Part shown: in pieces, positions 49,717 through 59,803 of the stretch
Position numbering within the stretch: position 1 is the stretch's first letter
Layout: each line of letters starts with the position of its first letter
Source of the DNA: QPIN01 sp965224575
Lineage (GTDB): Bacteria > Pseudomonadota > Gammaproteobacteria > Methylococcales > Methylomonadaceae
Direction of reading: 5' to 3'
Assembly (NCBI GenBank): GCA_965224575.1
Contig: CBDCZQ010000006.1
Location: 1,302,001 to 1,366,000, forward strand
DNA length: 64,000 bases
The notes under the pieces: model-generated
Told to the model about the DNA's origin: nothing
Databases searched by the model: none
Seen by the model: the letters and a program-made list of their open reading frames with translations, nothing else
Position numbers and translations under genes: made by a program

Positions 49717-51843
49717 ATGAATACTTTATCTGTCGAATTTAATCAATCTCTTTTTAATCTTTCTGATACTGGGCAAAGTTATCTAAACCTTTCAAACAGA
49801 AATATTCTAAAAAATTTGATTTCCGGCATTCAAAAAGGAAATAAAACCCTTCTGTTGACTGGTGATCATAATTGTGGAAAAACAACATTAATTCAAAGGG
49901 CTATTGATGAAATACAAGAAAAAACCCTTTTAGTTGATATTGACCAAGAGAATCTAGATTATGAACAGTTAATTGATCTTACTGGAACTAATCTTAATGA
50001 TGATTTTTCATTAGATGATTCCATAGAAATAAAATCAGCTCACTTAAAGGAACTTATACAGTCAGAATCCATAAAACACGTTATTTTCCTTATTGATCAG
50101 TCCCTCAAATTTCAGTCAACAGTACTAAAAGAAACTTTAAAAATAGTTAACTCTAACATCTTTGGTTCAAGCTCTTCACACATAATAATAACTGGACTAC
50201 CTGAACTTAAAACAAAGATTAACGAATCCAGTTTATTTGCTGAAATGTTTGATGATTCCAACACATTTCAGATTGAAAATTTTCCTGAAGATGATATACG
50301 TTCTTATATCAATTTTCATTTAAAAGATCTTGAAAATCAGGGTAAAAACCTATTTTCTGAAACCGCTATAGAACGTATAATCCTTTATTCTAAAGGTTTG
50401 CCAGGGTTAATAAATCGTCTTTGTAATTTAGGATTGCTAACGGCGAACATTGAAGAAAAGTCAATTGTGACTGAAGATATGATGGATGAGGTATTAGAAA
50501 ATAGCTTATTTCTTGGTAATGAATTTAACTATACCCCACCTGAATCATCTATTCCTTCGGCACCTATTGAGGCGCCGTCTATTACATCATCTTCACCCTT
50601 TCAATCTTTATCTAATATTAAAAATACAGGTTTTAATACTAAAAATATAGATTCTAATACTAAGCAGAAAGCTCCTAAAACTAACCAAACTCCTACGAGT
50701 ACTATCCAAACAAAACCTAGTACTAAAAAGGCGGAAAAGGCCGAGGAATTTACAAATATTCAAAAGCCTCTTGTTGAAAATAAACTATTGAAACCAGATT
50801 GGCTTGAAAACTCATTATTTGTTGGTGATAGAAGAAAAGGTGTTGAAGAAAAACTTGTACCGACAAAACAGAGATTACCCAAATCAAAAATAAAAGTCGT
50901 TAAAAAAAATAGAAAAGATGTTGATGTTTCTAAAAAATCATTATTTTTTTACACATTTCTTATGGGTATGGTTTTTTCTGCCCTACTAGGAACAGGCTGG
51001 TATTTCCTCAATTTAAAAGAATTATCTTTTGATGATAAAAATACCTTTGAAGTTTTAACTGATAAAGATGAGTCTATTGGTGTAACTGAAAGCACTGACA
51101 ATGAAACAGAAGCAAAAAATATTATAATTGAAGAAACCGTAAAAGACTCAGACTCAATAATACAAGAATATCTTCAACAAGCCGAACATCAGTTATCTAA
51201 TAAAAAACTGATGACTCCAACTGGAGATAGTGCCTGGTCAACTTATAAAAAAGTGCTAGAAATAAATCCAAATAATCAACAAGCCTTATCAGGGATATAT
51301 CAAATAAAAGAAACTTATATAGGTTGGGCAAGAGCAGAAATAAATAAGAGCAATACTACTCTTGCAATTTCTTTCTTGAACAAAGCTTTGGAAATTTCAC
51401 CTGATGATCCTGAGATTTTAGATACTATCTCTATGATTAATAATTCAAGGGTAACAGGGAGAAGAAGGACTACTGAGATTAAAGAGTATATACCTGAATT
51501 AGGGTATGACGTATATAAGCTACTTGATGAACCTAACGGCATATCAAAACTATTGATCATTGCTGATCGTCAAATTGAGAGAAAAAATCTAACAAAACCA
51601 GTTAATAATAGTGCTCTTAGTATTTATAAGGTCATACTCGACCGTTATCCAAATCATATACAATCAATTTTAGGTATTAAAAGAATCAAGAATAAGTACT
51701 TATCTTGGGCAAAACATGAAATTAAAAAGGGTGATTTTAGGCATGCAGAATTCCTTTATTCTAAAGCACTGGAAGTTGCACCTTCAGATCCAGAAATTTT
51801 ATCTAACATAGATAGGCTTAGACAAACTACGGGTGATTTTTAG
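49717..51843 (+). CDS. ExeA/MshM-like AAA ATPase with membrane anchor and TPR-type repeats
   Basis: A 708-residue protein. Residues 30-260 form an ExeA-type AAA domain with Walker A GDHNCGKT at 49-56; the Walker B reads VIFLIDQS (122-129), where the usual glutamate is glutamine, so hydrolysis may be weak. LPGLINRLCNLGLLTA is the family sensor segment. A linker, a single membrane helix at about 407-430, and a periplasmic region with two tandem helical repeats of about 95 residues (AWSTYKKVLEINPNN..., ALSIYKVILDRYPNH...) follow. Such proteins assist peptidoglycan-spanning secretion or pilus assembly. It stands alone. Confidence 0.78.
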   Translation: MNTLSVEFNQSLFNLSDTGQSYLNLSNRNILKNLISGIQKGNKTLLLTGDHNCGKTTLIQRAIDEIQEKTLLVDIDQENLDYEQLIDLTGTNLNDDFSLDDSIEIKSAHLKELIQSESIKHVIFLIDQSLKFQSTVLKETLKIVNSNIFGSSSSHIIITGLPELKTKINESSLFAEMFDDSNTFQIENFPEDDIRSYINFHLKDLENQGKNLFSETAIERIILYSKGLPGLINRLCNLGLLTANIEEKSIVTEDMMDEVLENSLFLGNEFNYTPPESSIPSAPIEAPSITSSSPFQSLSNIKNTGFNTKNIDSNTKQKAPKTNQTPTSTIQTKPSTKKAEKAEEFTNIQKPLVENKLLKPDWLENSLFVGDRRKGVEEKLVPTKQRLPKSKIKVVKKNRKDVDVSKKSLFFYTFLMGMVFSALLGTGWYFLNLKELSFDDKNTFEVLTDKDESIGVTESTDNETEAKNIIIEETVKDSDSIIQEYLQQAEHQLSNKKLMTPTGDSAWSTYKKVLEINPNNQQALSGIYQIKETYIGWARAEINKSNTTLAISFLNKALEISPDDPEILDTISMINNSRVTGRRRTTEIKEYIPELGYDVYKLLDEPNGISKLLIIADRQIERKNLTKPVNNSALSIYKVILDRYPNHIQSILGIKRIKNKYLSWAKHEIKKGDFRHAEFLYSKALEVAPSDPEILSNIDRLRQTTGDF

Positions 51844-52016
51844 AAAACTAAATGAGCCTTTATTTTAATAAGGAGTGCTCGGGGAAACTGCGCATTACGC
51901 ATGGATAGCGTATATTAGAGCAATACAGGAGCAGGCACGCTACGCACAACTGTTATCATAACGCAGAAAGACTAGCAAGTTGTCGAATTATTTTGTGTAC
52001 GTTCCTAGGAAACAAA

Positions 52017-52562
52017 CTAAACAGAAAAACTTATATTGTTACTATTTTCCTCTTGTTTTACTTCATTATCAGAAAATTGTTTATTTTCCTGAAAAATTTC
52101 AGCCCTTGCTTTATTAGCCATTGCTGAGGCTTGTCTTGCTACTTTTATATCTTGAGACGATGGACTCGCAGGCGCCAAAGCAGCTCTTTTAATTGTTTCA
52201 GCTTTTCGTATAGTGGCTGCTGCATCACCTGAGACTGTTGAAGTATCAATATTAACTTCACCACCAATGGCATAACTAATTCCATCCGGCCCATCTTGAA
52301 AACTAAAACTCGCCCCCCCTGTTGCTAATCCTCCTGCAGCACTAAGATGGGCTTGTTCGTGTGTTCTTACTTCTTGATCTCTTGCCTTAAGGTGTTGTAT
52401 CTGTTTTTGCTCTTCTTGCGAAACATCCATATCAGGTGTTTCAGTTTTTAAGGCAATGTCTTCTTTTTCTGTGTTATCATTTTTATCTATAGATTCATTA
52501 TGATAAGTAGGATATGAAATAGAAAGATTGTTGGGGATTGCTGATAGCATATTGAGACTCAT
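52017..52562 (-). CDS. SprA-related putative metalloprotease
   Basis: A 181-residue protein with the zinc motif HEQAH (HExxH) in RDQEVRTHEQAHLSAAGG, then SFSFQDGPDGISYAIGGEVNID and ALAPASPSSQDIKVARQASAM, the signature run of the SprA-related family (PF12118). The N-terminal third is a low-complexity acidic linker. Catalytic activity has not been shown for the family to my knowledge. No signal peptide, no operon partner. Confidence 0.85.
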   Translation of the reverse strand: MSLNMLSAIPNNLSISYPTYHNESIDKNDNTEKEDIALKTETPDMDVSQEEQKQIQHLKARDQEVRTHEQAHLSAAGGLATGGASFSFQDGPDGISYAIGGEVNIDTSTVSGDAAATIRKAETIKRAALAPASPSSQDIKVARQASAMANKARAEIFQENKQFSDNEVKQEENSNNISFSV

Positions 52563-52653
52563 TGAAAACTTAATTTAAGTGTAGTCCAAATTAAGAATAC
52601 CTTCCTATTTAGCAGTATAAAATTTGAAAAAATTTAGTGATGAAGGACAAGTT

Positions 52654-55600
52654 TTACCTAGCAATTTGACCTTTTTCCAATTTTTTCTCTTGTCTTTCCT
52701 GAATCATATCCCACAACACAGGCGCAATAAATAAAGTTAATATTGTTGCTACAGCAAGACCTGAAACAAAAGTTGATGCCATTGCCCCCCAGACAATTGA
52801 TTCTTCAGGAAACCCCAGTGCCATTGGCAACAACCCTAGGGTTGTAGTTAAGGTTGTTAAAATAATTGGACGAAGCCTAACTTTAATGGCTTGGTTGACT
52901 GCCTCAATTCTTGTTGCTCCTGCTCTATATAGTTTATTCATAAAATCAACCAGAATTAACGAGTCATTAACGACTACTCCAGCTACGCCAATAATAGCAA
53001 TAAAACTATTTACAGTGAATAAAGATTGAGAAACTAGTTTGCCTATCACAACTCCAATCAAAGCAAAAGCAATTGCTGAAAGGATAATAATAGGTTGCGA
53101 ATATGATTGAAATTGGGCAGCCAAAATAATGTACATAATCATAATGGCAATAATGAAGGCATACATCAATGATGTATAAGAACGTTGAGTGTCCTCATGT
53201 TCTCCGCCAAAAATCAGGCTTGCCCCTGGGTACTTATTTTCAATTTTCGCATAAAAATCTTTTACTAAAGCGATAATTGTAGGCGATGATATTTCAGCTT
53301 CGGGTTTAATATTTGCAGTAATGCTAACCGCTCGTTGACCTTGATATCTTTGTAATTCACCTGGCTGAAAATAAGTCCGCAGCTCGGTCACATCGCCTAA
53401 ACGAACAGGACCGCTGGCATGTTCAACAACAGGTATTGATAAGGCTTGTCTAGGTGTTTTTATTGCTTGAGGGTCTATTAAAACTTTAAGGTCAATTTCT
53501 TCATCATTTAGCCGATACTTTCCAATATATCGACCATCTAATACACTGCCCGCAAGTTGTGTCACTTGAGTATTGCTTAGATTATATTCCTTAACTTTTT
53601 CATGTTTAATTTCAAAACGGTAAAGTTGTTTTGGCTCTCCGCGCCCATCCTGAAGCTCAACTAGATTAGATGTCAGTTGTTTTTTTGTTTGAAAAAAATG
53701 AAGAATTTCATCTGCTAATCCAGAAATTGAATCAAACTGTGTCCCAACAATTCGTACGTTAACATCCTTGCCCGTTGGAGGGCCATCTTTTTGAGCATGG
53801 ATACTTAATACAAACTCATTGTTTTCAAAAGTTGTTTTTAACCGTTCCCGCATATTTTCTAAATGCTCTAATGGATGACTAAATTCCTGTTTATCTTTCA
53901 TTGGCATAGTCACCATCACAGTACCAAAGTTATTCCCATACACAGGTTCATAATCCTCGTTTGGATAAAAACCAGCAAAACCTGTAGCTGATTCAGCATA
54001 ACCCTTACCATCAGCCATGATAAAATTAGCGATTTCTCTAACTTTTTTATCCATTGTCTCAATGGGTATTTCTGGTGAGCCTTTTATATCAGCATAATAA
54101 ACGGTGTAGTCATCAGGGAAAAATTTGATGTTAATTAATGGAATTTTCCCCGATGCTGAAACAGCCAATATACTCACAGCCAAAAATAATAAAAAGAAAA
54201 TACTTAACACACTAAAAATTCTATGCTTTAAGGTAAAGCTTAGTGCTTTATTTGTAACTGAACGAACAAAAGCTAGAATAAAATTATCTTCTTCTAGATG
54301 AGTCGATAGTGTTTTAGATTGTCTTGGTCCAAAGCTTAGATAATGGATGGGTAAAATAACTAAGCACTCAATTAATGATGCGATTAAAGCAAACGTCACC
54401 GCGATAGGGATTTGTGCAAAAAAATCACCTGTAGCCCCTGTCATAATCAGCATAGGTAAAAAAGCGGCGACAGTTGTTAAGGTAGAAGAAACAACAGGAA
54501 GTCCTACTTCTGCGGTTCCCGTGACGATGGCCTGAGAAACTTCACTCCCTTCTTGAATGTGTCGATAAATATTTTCACAAACGACAATCGCATCATCAAC
54601 AATAATGCCTGTAACTAATACAAAGGCAAATAAACTTATTTCATTTAGACTATTTCCTGTTATATACATCAACAACATGGTAATCATAAAAGAAAAAGGA
54701 ATACCTATTGTTACAAGGCCTGCATTACGAATCCCCATAAAATACCAGATAATAATCGAGACTAAAAACATACCGAGTAACATGTTTAAGCCTAGCGTTG
54801 TAAAACCATCTTTAATTTTATTTGTTGAATCCTGAGTTAACGTCACCTCCAGTTTTTCTTGTTCAAACAAGTTAGTGAAACCATTTAATTCATGAATAAT
54901 AGCCTCTTTAATATCAATGGCGTTGCCTTCTTTCGTTTTAATGACTCGTAAAGCAATAACATCTTTGCCATTAACTGTAGAGATAACCTGTGGGTCACGG
55001 TAATCTAAATCAGCTTTTGTGATTAAATCTTCTAGATGAATAAAACTACCATCACCATCTTTACGAATGATGGTGTTGATGACTTGACTGCGGTTATGAA
55101 ACTTTTCATCGACTTTAACAAGAAAATTATTATTTTTACTTTTAAAGCTCCCTGCTGGCATTGAGATATTGGCATCTTTTAATGAACTCACCACTTCATT
55201 AAAACTAACACCATATTGGCGAAGTTTTTGAGTATCCAAATAAATATGAAACTCTCTGATATATTCACCAGTAAGTTCGACTTCCTTAACGTTAGCAATT
55301 TTTTGAATACGCGCTTTTACTTGTTCAGCCATTAACACAAGAGCTCGGTTACTATGTTGTCCTGCAAGATTAATAGCGATGACTGGCAATAAATCATCAA
55401 CAGTTGCATCATCAATAGAGGGCGGGTCAACTGCTTCAGGCAACTCATTCAACATATTAAGCACTTTGAAGCGGACTTCATTAAACAAAAATGGATAATC
55501 CGTATCGTCAATAAATTTTAATCTAATATGAGATCTTTCCGCATAAGAGGTTGATGAAATCCATTCTATGTTTGCAACAGTTTCAACTTCTTCTTCTATC

Positions 55601-55800
55601 TTTCTGGTAATCAGTGTTTCCACTTCAGTAGGTGATGCACCTGGGTAGTAAGTTGAAATATTTACTTCACCAAAATTAACGTTAGGATAGCGTTCAGCAG
55701 GCAATTGAAACATGGCATAAAAGCCAACAACCGTGAGTAAAATAAAAATCAGATTGAAAAAAACTTTTTGTTTTAAAGAAAAACGAACAACTCCCAGCAT
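52654..55800 (-). CDS. RND multidrug-type efflux pump (AcrB/HAE-like)
   Basis: A 1048-residue inner-membrane transporter with twelve predicted helices: an N-terminal helix, FNLIFILLTVVG, YPGASPTEVETLI for the first periplasmic loop, and fourth-helix TGIIVDDAIVVCENIYRH, with its two aspartates for proton relay. RPIILTTLTTTLGLLPMALG is the eleventh-helix motif. Organic substrates are expected, not metals. The adaptor gene lies 10 bases upstream on the same strand, and an AraC gene before it. No outer-membrane gene is present, so a TolC-like partner elsewhere is probably shared. Confidence 0.92.
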   Translation of the reverse strand: MLGVVRFSLKQKVFFNLIFILLTVVGFYAMFQLPAERYPNVNFGEVNISTYYPGASPTEVETLITRKIEEEVETVANIEWISSTSYAERSHIRLKFIDDTDYPFLFNEVRFKVLNMLNELPEAVDPPSIDDATVDDLLPVIAINLAGQHSNRALVLMAEQVKARIQKIANVKEVELTGEYIREFHIYLDTQKLRQYGVSFNEVVSSLKDANISMPAGSFKSKNNNFLVKVDEKFHNRSQVINTIIRKDGDGSFIHLEDLITKADLDYRDPQVISTVNGKDVIALRVIKTKEGNAIDIKEAIIHELNGFTNLFEQEKLEVTLTQDSTNKIKDGFTTLGLNMLLGMFLVSIIIWYFMGIRNAGLVTIGIPFSFMITMLLMYITGNSLNEISLFAFVLVTGIIVDDAIVVCENIYRHIQEGSEVSQAIVTGTAEVGLPVVSSTLTTVAAFLPMLIMTGATGDFFAQIPIAVTFALIASLIECLVILPIHYLSFGPRQSKTLSTHLEEDNFILAFVRSVTNKALSFTLKHRIFSVLSIFFLLFLAVSILAVSASGKIPLINIKFFPDDYTVYYADIKGSPEIPIETMDKKVREIANFIMADGKGYAESATGFAGFYPNEDYEPVYGNNFGTVMVTMPMKDKQEFSHPLEHLENMRERLKTTFENNEFVLSIHAQKDGPPTGKDVNVRIVGTQFDSISGLADEILHFFQTKKQLTSNLVELQDGRGEPKQLYRFEIKHEKVKEYNLSNTQVTQLAGSVLDGRYIGKYRLNDEEIDLKVLIDPQAIKTPRQALSIPVVEHASGPVRLGDVTELRTYFQPGELQRYQGQRAVSITANIKPEAEISSPTIIALVKDFYAKIENKYPGASLIFGGEHEDTQRSYTSLMYAFIIAIMIMYIILAAQFQSYSQPIIILSAIAFALIGVVIGKLVSQSLFTVNSFIAIIGVAGVVVNDSLILVDFMNKLYRAGATRIEAVNQAIKVRLRPIILTTLTTTLGLLPMALGFPEESIVWGAMASTFVSGLAVATILTLFIAPVLWDMIQERQEKKLEKGQIAR

Positions 55801-55810
55801 TCTTTTATTC

Positions 55811-56788
55811 CTATCGTAATATTTTAAGTTGATCGCCTGTTTTTAATTCTGCTGAATTAATACGCACTAGTTCATTACTTATATTGCCTAATAGCTCAAC
55901 ACGTAATGAGCCACCTTTTTTACGCTCTACCCAAACTTCTTCAAATCTTTTATCCAATGTTTTTGAGGGTATTAGAAACACCCCAGAAGAGTCTGGTATT
56001 TTTAGCTTCAACTCAACCCTTAACCCACCTCGGCGCACAGGAAGTTTTTTGTTTAGCAATAAATCAACTTTAATTTTTCTGGATGTTTCATCAAAAGCTG
56101 GAGAAATACGTTCGATTTTTGCAGGAATTTTTTGTTTATAATCTGGTAACCAAACACTAAGTTTTTTTTTGTTTTTCTTTAATGCATTTAACTCATCAAC
56201 TGATAATGCGAAAGGGACTAGCAAAGTTGTGTAGTTTCCAACCTTTACGACTTGATTGCCAATATCAATCCATTGACCTTCTTCTACATAACGTTCATCT
56301 ACTGACCATCCCCAAGGTGCTTTTATACAATGGCGTTCAAGTGTTTCCTGTTGTCGTTGTATTAATATTTTTTTACTCTGTTCCATGTTTTCTGCTGTAC
56401 TTAGCTCACGTTGCATATCGTCTAATTGGATAACAGAAACACTCTTTTTCTTAACTAAATCTTGATAGCGTTTCACCTGTTTTTTATAATAGGTAATATC
56501 AATCTGTGCTTGTTTTATATCATTAGTCGTTGAATTAATATCAAGCTTGGTAAAGGTATTATCAAGGCAGGAAACTCTACCGCTTCTTGGGATGGTATCA
56601 CCTACATCAACATAAACTCTTTTAACTTTTCCAGCAACTTCTGTGGACAAAACCATATCATGCCTAGCTCGACTAAAACCAATAAAACTGACTTCCCGGA
56701 AAGATGGTTGAACTGATACCCAAGTATCTTCTGCATAGCTTGTTATACTATTTATAATCAAAAAAAATAATAAACTGACTCTTATCAT
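55811..56788 (-). CDS. RND periplasmic adaptor (membrane fusion protein)
   Basis: A 325-residue adaptor. The start is set at ATG 56788 because GGAG lies nine bases before it and a signal peptide (MIRVSLLFFLIINSITSYA) follows; the frame continues upstream to a TTG at 56818 without support. The protein has a lipoyl/hairpin core (GKVKRVYVDVGDTIPRSGRV; a coiled-coil at about 70-115) and beta-barrel. It links the pump with an outer-membrane channel. It is one gene with the pump (10 bp gap). Confidence 0.85.
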   Translation of the reverse strand: MIRVSLLFFLIINSITSYAEDTWVSVQPSFREVSFIGFSRARHDMVLSTEVAGKVKRVYVDVGDTIPRSGRVSCLDNTFTKLDINSTTNDIKQAQIDITYYKKQVKRYQDLVKKKSVSVIQLDDMQRELSTAENMEQSKKILIQRQQETLERHCIKAPWGWSVDERYVEEGQWIDIGNQVVKVGNYTTLLVPFALSVDELNALKKNKKKLSVWLPDYKQKIPAKIERISPAFDETSRKIKVDLLLNKKLPVRRGGLRVELKLKIPDSSGVFLIPSKTLDKRFEEVWVERKKGGSLRVELLGNISNELVRINSAELKTGDQLKILR

Positions 56789-56841
56789 TAAAAATATCTC
56801 CACAGTTGTTTTAACCAATTGCTAATAAATTGGTAAGGCCT

Positions 56842-57690
56842 TTATTTTATAGGAATATAGACTTCTGTTTTAAGATTTTCTGGTTTAGTTCTTCTTGGGT
56901 CTCGATTTAGATAGATTTCAAAACATGGCTCATCTCTTACTTTGTAATGACTTTCAGGTAGCCAGTCATTAAAAATATAGGAATAGGTATCTTTAAAACC
57001 TTCGTAAGCGCCTTTATGAAGGAACTTGGCATAACGTCCGCCAGCAATGGTTCGTTTATTTAAATTATCTTCTTCTGCAAAAATTATATCAATATCAACA
57101 CAGGCATCATAGCGAATAAACTCTGCATCGGTAATATTTGGATCATCATTAGATATACCAATTCTTCTAACTGCTTCATTCATTAAATGATTAGAATAAG
57201 CAAACTTCATTATTCTGCCCCATGCCTTTGAAGCAGACTCAGAATAACTCCCCTTTTCTCTGGCACAAATAACTTTTATATCATCAATCATTATGATTTC
57301 TGGTTTCATTTGAATCCCCTTTTTGAAATTTAGTTTTGTTTTATAAGAATTAATTGAAGGCTTTTGTTCACGAACTTGAGTAGGCGTATATGAAAAATGG
57401 ATTCTAAATGCTTTATTAAATGATGATTGATTTTGATAGCCACATTTGTATGCAATTTCAGTTATATCTTCGTTAGAATATAGTAAATGTTTAACGGCTC
57501 TTTCTAATAGCAACCTTTTTCTATATGCATAAATACTTTCACCAAAAAAAGAGCGAAACAAACGATGGAAATGAAATTTAGAATAACAAGCTATTTTTGA
57601 TAGTTCATCAATGTTAATTTTAGAATCAAGATTATTTTCAATAGACTGAATAACCTTATTCATTCTTTCATAATGTATTTTTTTACTCAT
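56842..57690 (-). CDS. AraC-family regulator with GyrI-like ligand domain
   Basis: About 282 residues: an AraC/XylS double helix-turn-helix (about 1-105, INIDELSKIACYSKFHFHRL, ITEIAYKCGYQNQSSFNKAFR) and a GyrI-like effector domain (about 130-282, FAEEDNLNKRTIAGGRYAKFLHKG). This is the Rob/SoxS-BmrR-like architecture that senses drug-like ligands. ATG 57690 is chosen over 57735 because AGGAAA precedes it. It sits 54 bp upstream of the adaptor gene and probably activates the pump. Confidence 0.85.
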   Translation of the reverse strand: MSKKIHYERMNKVIQSIENNLDSKINIDELSKIACYSKFHFHRLFRSFFGESIYAYRKRLLLERAVKHLLYSNEDITEIAYKCGYQNQSSFNKAFRIHFSYTPTQVREQKPSINSYKTKLNFKKGIQMKPEIIMIDDIKVICAREKGSYSESASKAWGRIMKFAYSNHLMNEAVRRIGISNDDPNITDAEFIRYDACVDIDIIFAEEDNLNKRTIAGGRYAKFLHKGAYEGFKDTYSYIFNDWLPESHYKVRDEPCFEIYLNRDPRRTKPENLKTEVYIPIK

Positions 57691-57952
57691 CTTTTTCCTA
57701 AACAAATGACTTGCCAGAATTTTACTGGAAATCAATCTTCATTACTTTTCCATTCCTGCTGTTTTAGCCTAGGAAATTTCAGACCATTCTAAATAAATCA
57801 ATAGAATATTATGGTTGGCTGATTTGCTTATGTTAATCAACTCGCCCATTTTGATTAATAAAACTGTTTCAAATTTAACTCTTTTTTCTATAGCATACTA
57901 AGTACCCACGTAAAATTATTTCACTAAGATAATGAATTTAAGGGAGACTAAA

Positions 57953-58606
57953 ATGAAACAGCAATCTACAGACCAAAATCAAATTCCAGTCGCAGAACGG
58001 TTAATTAAATCTGCAATGGCTTGCTTTCTTAATGATGATTATCACAAAGTATCAACCCGTCAAATAGCCACAAAAGCAGATACTAATATTTCAATGATTC
58101 GATACTATTTTGGGAATAAAGAAGGTTTATATGAGGAAATGATAAAACAGACATTACAACCATTAATAGATGTTTTAGACAACAAAATGCTTGAAACTGA
58201 TGAAGGGTTTAACGAATATTTCAAACTTTATTACCATACTATGCTTAACAACCCTAAGTTTCCTGCCTTGATTTTGAAAGTTCTAGCAATGAATCAAGGG
58301 CCAGGAAAACGCTTTGTACAACAACTTTTAGAAAGGGGGCGTGTCCAGAGCAGGAAAAGGTTAGAGAATTTACAACAAGCAGGGCTTGTTGATCCATCAA
58401 TTGATCCTGTTATTGTACGAATTGCCTTTGTTAGTCTAGCTATGATGCCTATGCTTCTAAAAAATATATTTGAAGAGGAGTTAGGGCAGGAAATGGATAT
58501 TTCATACTTTAATAAACTAGCTAAATTTAACGGGACTCTATTATCTTCTGGTTTACTTCCAAAAACTTCAGAGAAAGGAGAATCAGAAAATGAAACAACT
58601 AATTAA
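57953..58606 (+). CDS. TetR/AcrR-family transcriptional regulator
   Basis: About 217 residues. The DNA-binding start is VAERLIKSAMACFLNDDYHKVSTRQIATKADTNISMIRYYFGNKEGLYEEM, a TetR helix-turn-helix; the C-terminal domain (about 90-205) is like CerR/YbiH regulators (GPGKRFVQQLLERGR). ATG 57953 is preferred since GGGAG lies before it; 57932 is possible. It overlaps the methyltransferase by 17 bases and is divergent from the AraC gene, so it may control both that gene and the pump. Confidence 0.82.
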   Translation: MKQQSTDQNQIPVAERLIKSAMACFLNDDYHKVSTRQIATKADTNISMIRYYFGNKEGLYEEMIKQTLQPLIDVLDNKMLETDEGFNEYFKLYYHTMLNNPKFPALILKVLAMNQGPGKRFVQQLLERGRVQSRKRLENLQQAGLVDPSIDPVIVRIAFVSLAMMPMLLKNIFEEELGQEMDISYFNKLAKFNGTLLSSGLLPKTSEKGESENETTN

Positions 58607-59708
58607 AAATAGTTTCGCAATAAAAAAATATAAGCTGATTATGGGTATTGCGAATTGGCTTCAACAACTCCCTAATAAAGTTACACCACCACCTTTTCGT
58701 CTTATTCAAATAGGGTCTGCTTTTTGGCAATCAAGAGTCTTATATGTCGTTACAAAGTTAGAAATTGCAGATGCTTTAGGTAATTCAACAATAAACACTA
58801 TCGAGCTGGCAAAACAGCTTCATCTAAATGAAGATCATTTGTATCGTTTAATGAGAATGGTCTCTTCATTAGGCGTTTTTGAAGAGTTGTCGCATCGCGT
58901 ATTTAAAAATAACAAAACTTCTCATTATCTTAAGAAAGATAACCAGAATAGTATTCGGTCAATGATCCTAATGCACAATAGTCCAGAAATGATTATGCCT
59001 TGGATAGAGTCTTTAGAATCAAGTATTGTTGATGGTGGAATGCCTTTTGAAAAAAGTAATCAGTATGACATGTTTGATTATATGAATAAAAATCAGGAAT
59101 TTGATTTGCTCTTTTCTAAAGCAATGGACTCGGTAGAAAATGTTGCAGGTTCAGATTTTCTTAAAGATTTAAAGTGGAGTGAATTTACGCGAATAATTGA
59201 TATTGGTGGTTCAAAAGGTGCTAAATCTCTTGCTATTCTAAAGGAGAATCCTGCGTTAAAAGCTGTTGTTTTTGATCGCCCACAAGTCATAGAAGAAGCA
59301 AAAAATTATTGGGAAGGTAAAATTGATAAAGAAGTATTGAATCGTGTCGAATTTATTGAAGGAAATATGCTAAAAAGTATTCCTAAAGCAGAATCAGACT
59401 CGGATATCTATTTCTTCATGGCGGTATTTCATACATTTGATGATGATACTTGCAAACAGATACTAGTAAATCTTAAAAATGCGATTGGACACAAAAGACC
59501 TTATATTATAATTGCAGATACAGTCGCAAGTGAAATAAAAATAGACTCAATTACTGCATTAATTGATATGCAAATGCTTGTGGGAACAAAAGGGAGAGAA
59601 CGTACCTTAAACGAGTGGAATAATTTATTCTATAACACTGGTTTTTTCATAGAAAAGGTTATTGATATAAGAATGTTTGCAAAGTTTATTGTAGTTCGAG
59701 CTATATAA
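58590..59708 (+). CDS. SAM-dependent O-methyltransferase (family 2)
   Basis: A 372-residue enzyme. The N-terminal winged-helix dimerisation domain (about 30-110, ALGNSTINTIELAKQLHLNEDHLYRLMRMVSSLGVF) and the C-terminal Rossmann SAM domain with DIGGSKGAKSLAIL (about 205), PQVIEEAK and FFMAVFHTFDDDT fit plant-type O-methyltransferases and their bacterial homologues (PF00891). Substrates are small hydroxylated aromatics. The overlap with the TetR gene marks one transcript; it could inactivate a compound sensed by the regulator, which is inference. Confidence 0.85.
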   Translation: MKQLIKNSFAIKKYKLIMGIANWLQQLPNKVTPPPFRLIQIGSAFWQSRVLYVVTKLEIADALGNSTINTIELAKQLHLNEDHLYRLMRMVSSLGVFEELSHRVFKNNKTSHYLKKDNQNSIRSMILMHNSPEMIMPWIESLESSIVDGGMPFEKSNQYDMFDYMNKNQEFDLLFSKAMDSVENVAGSDFLKDLKWSEFTRIIDIGGSKGAKSLAILKENPALKAVVFDRPQVIEEAKNYWEGKIDKEVLNRVEFIEGNMLKSIPKAESDSDIYFFMAVFHTFDDDTCKQILVNLKNAIGHKRPYIIIADTVASEIKIDSITALIDMQMLVGTKGRERTLNEWNNLFYNTGFFIEKVIDIRMFAKFIVVRAI

Positions 59709-59803
59709 GGAATCTCTAATCGACTTAATCAGAGGATACATAAGTACCTAAGTAGTTTCAATCGTAAGGAATGAAAAATAAATATAGCACCTTTTTTGTT
59801 TGT

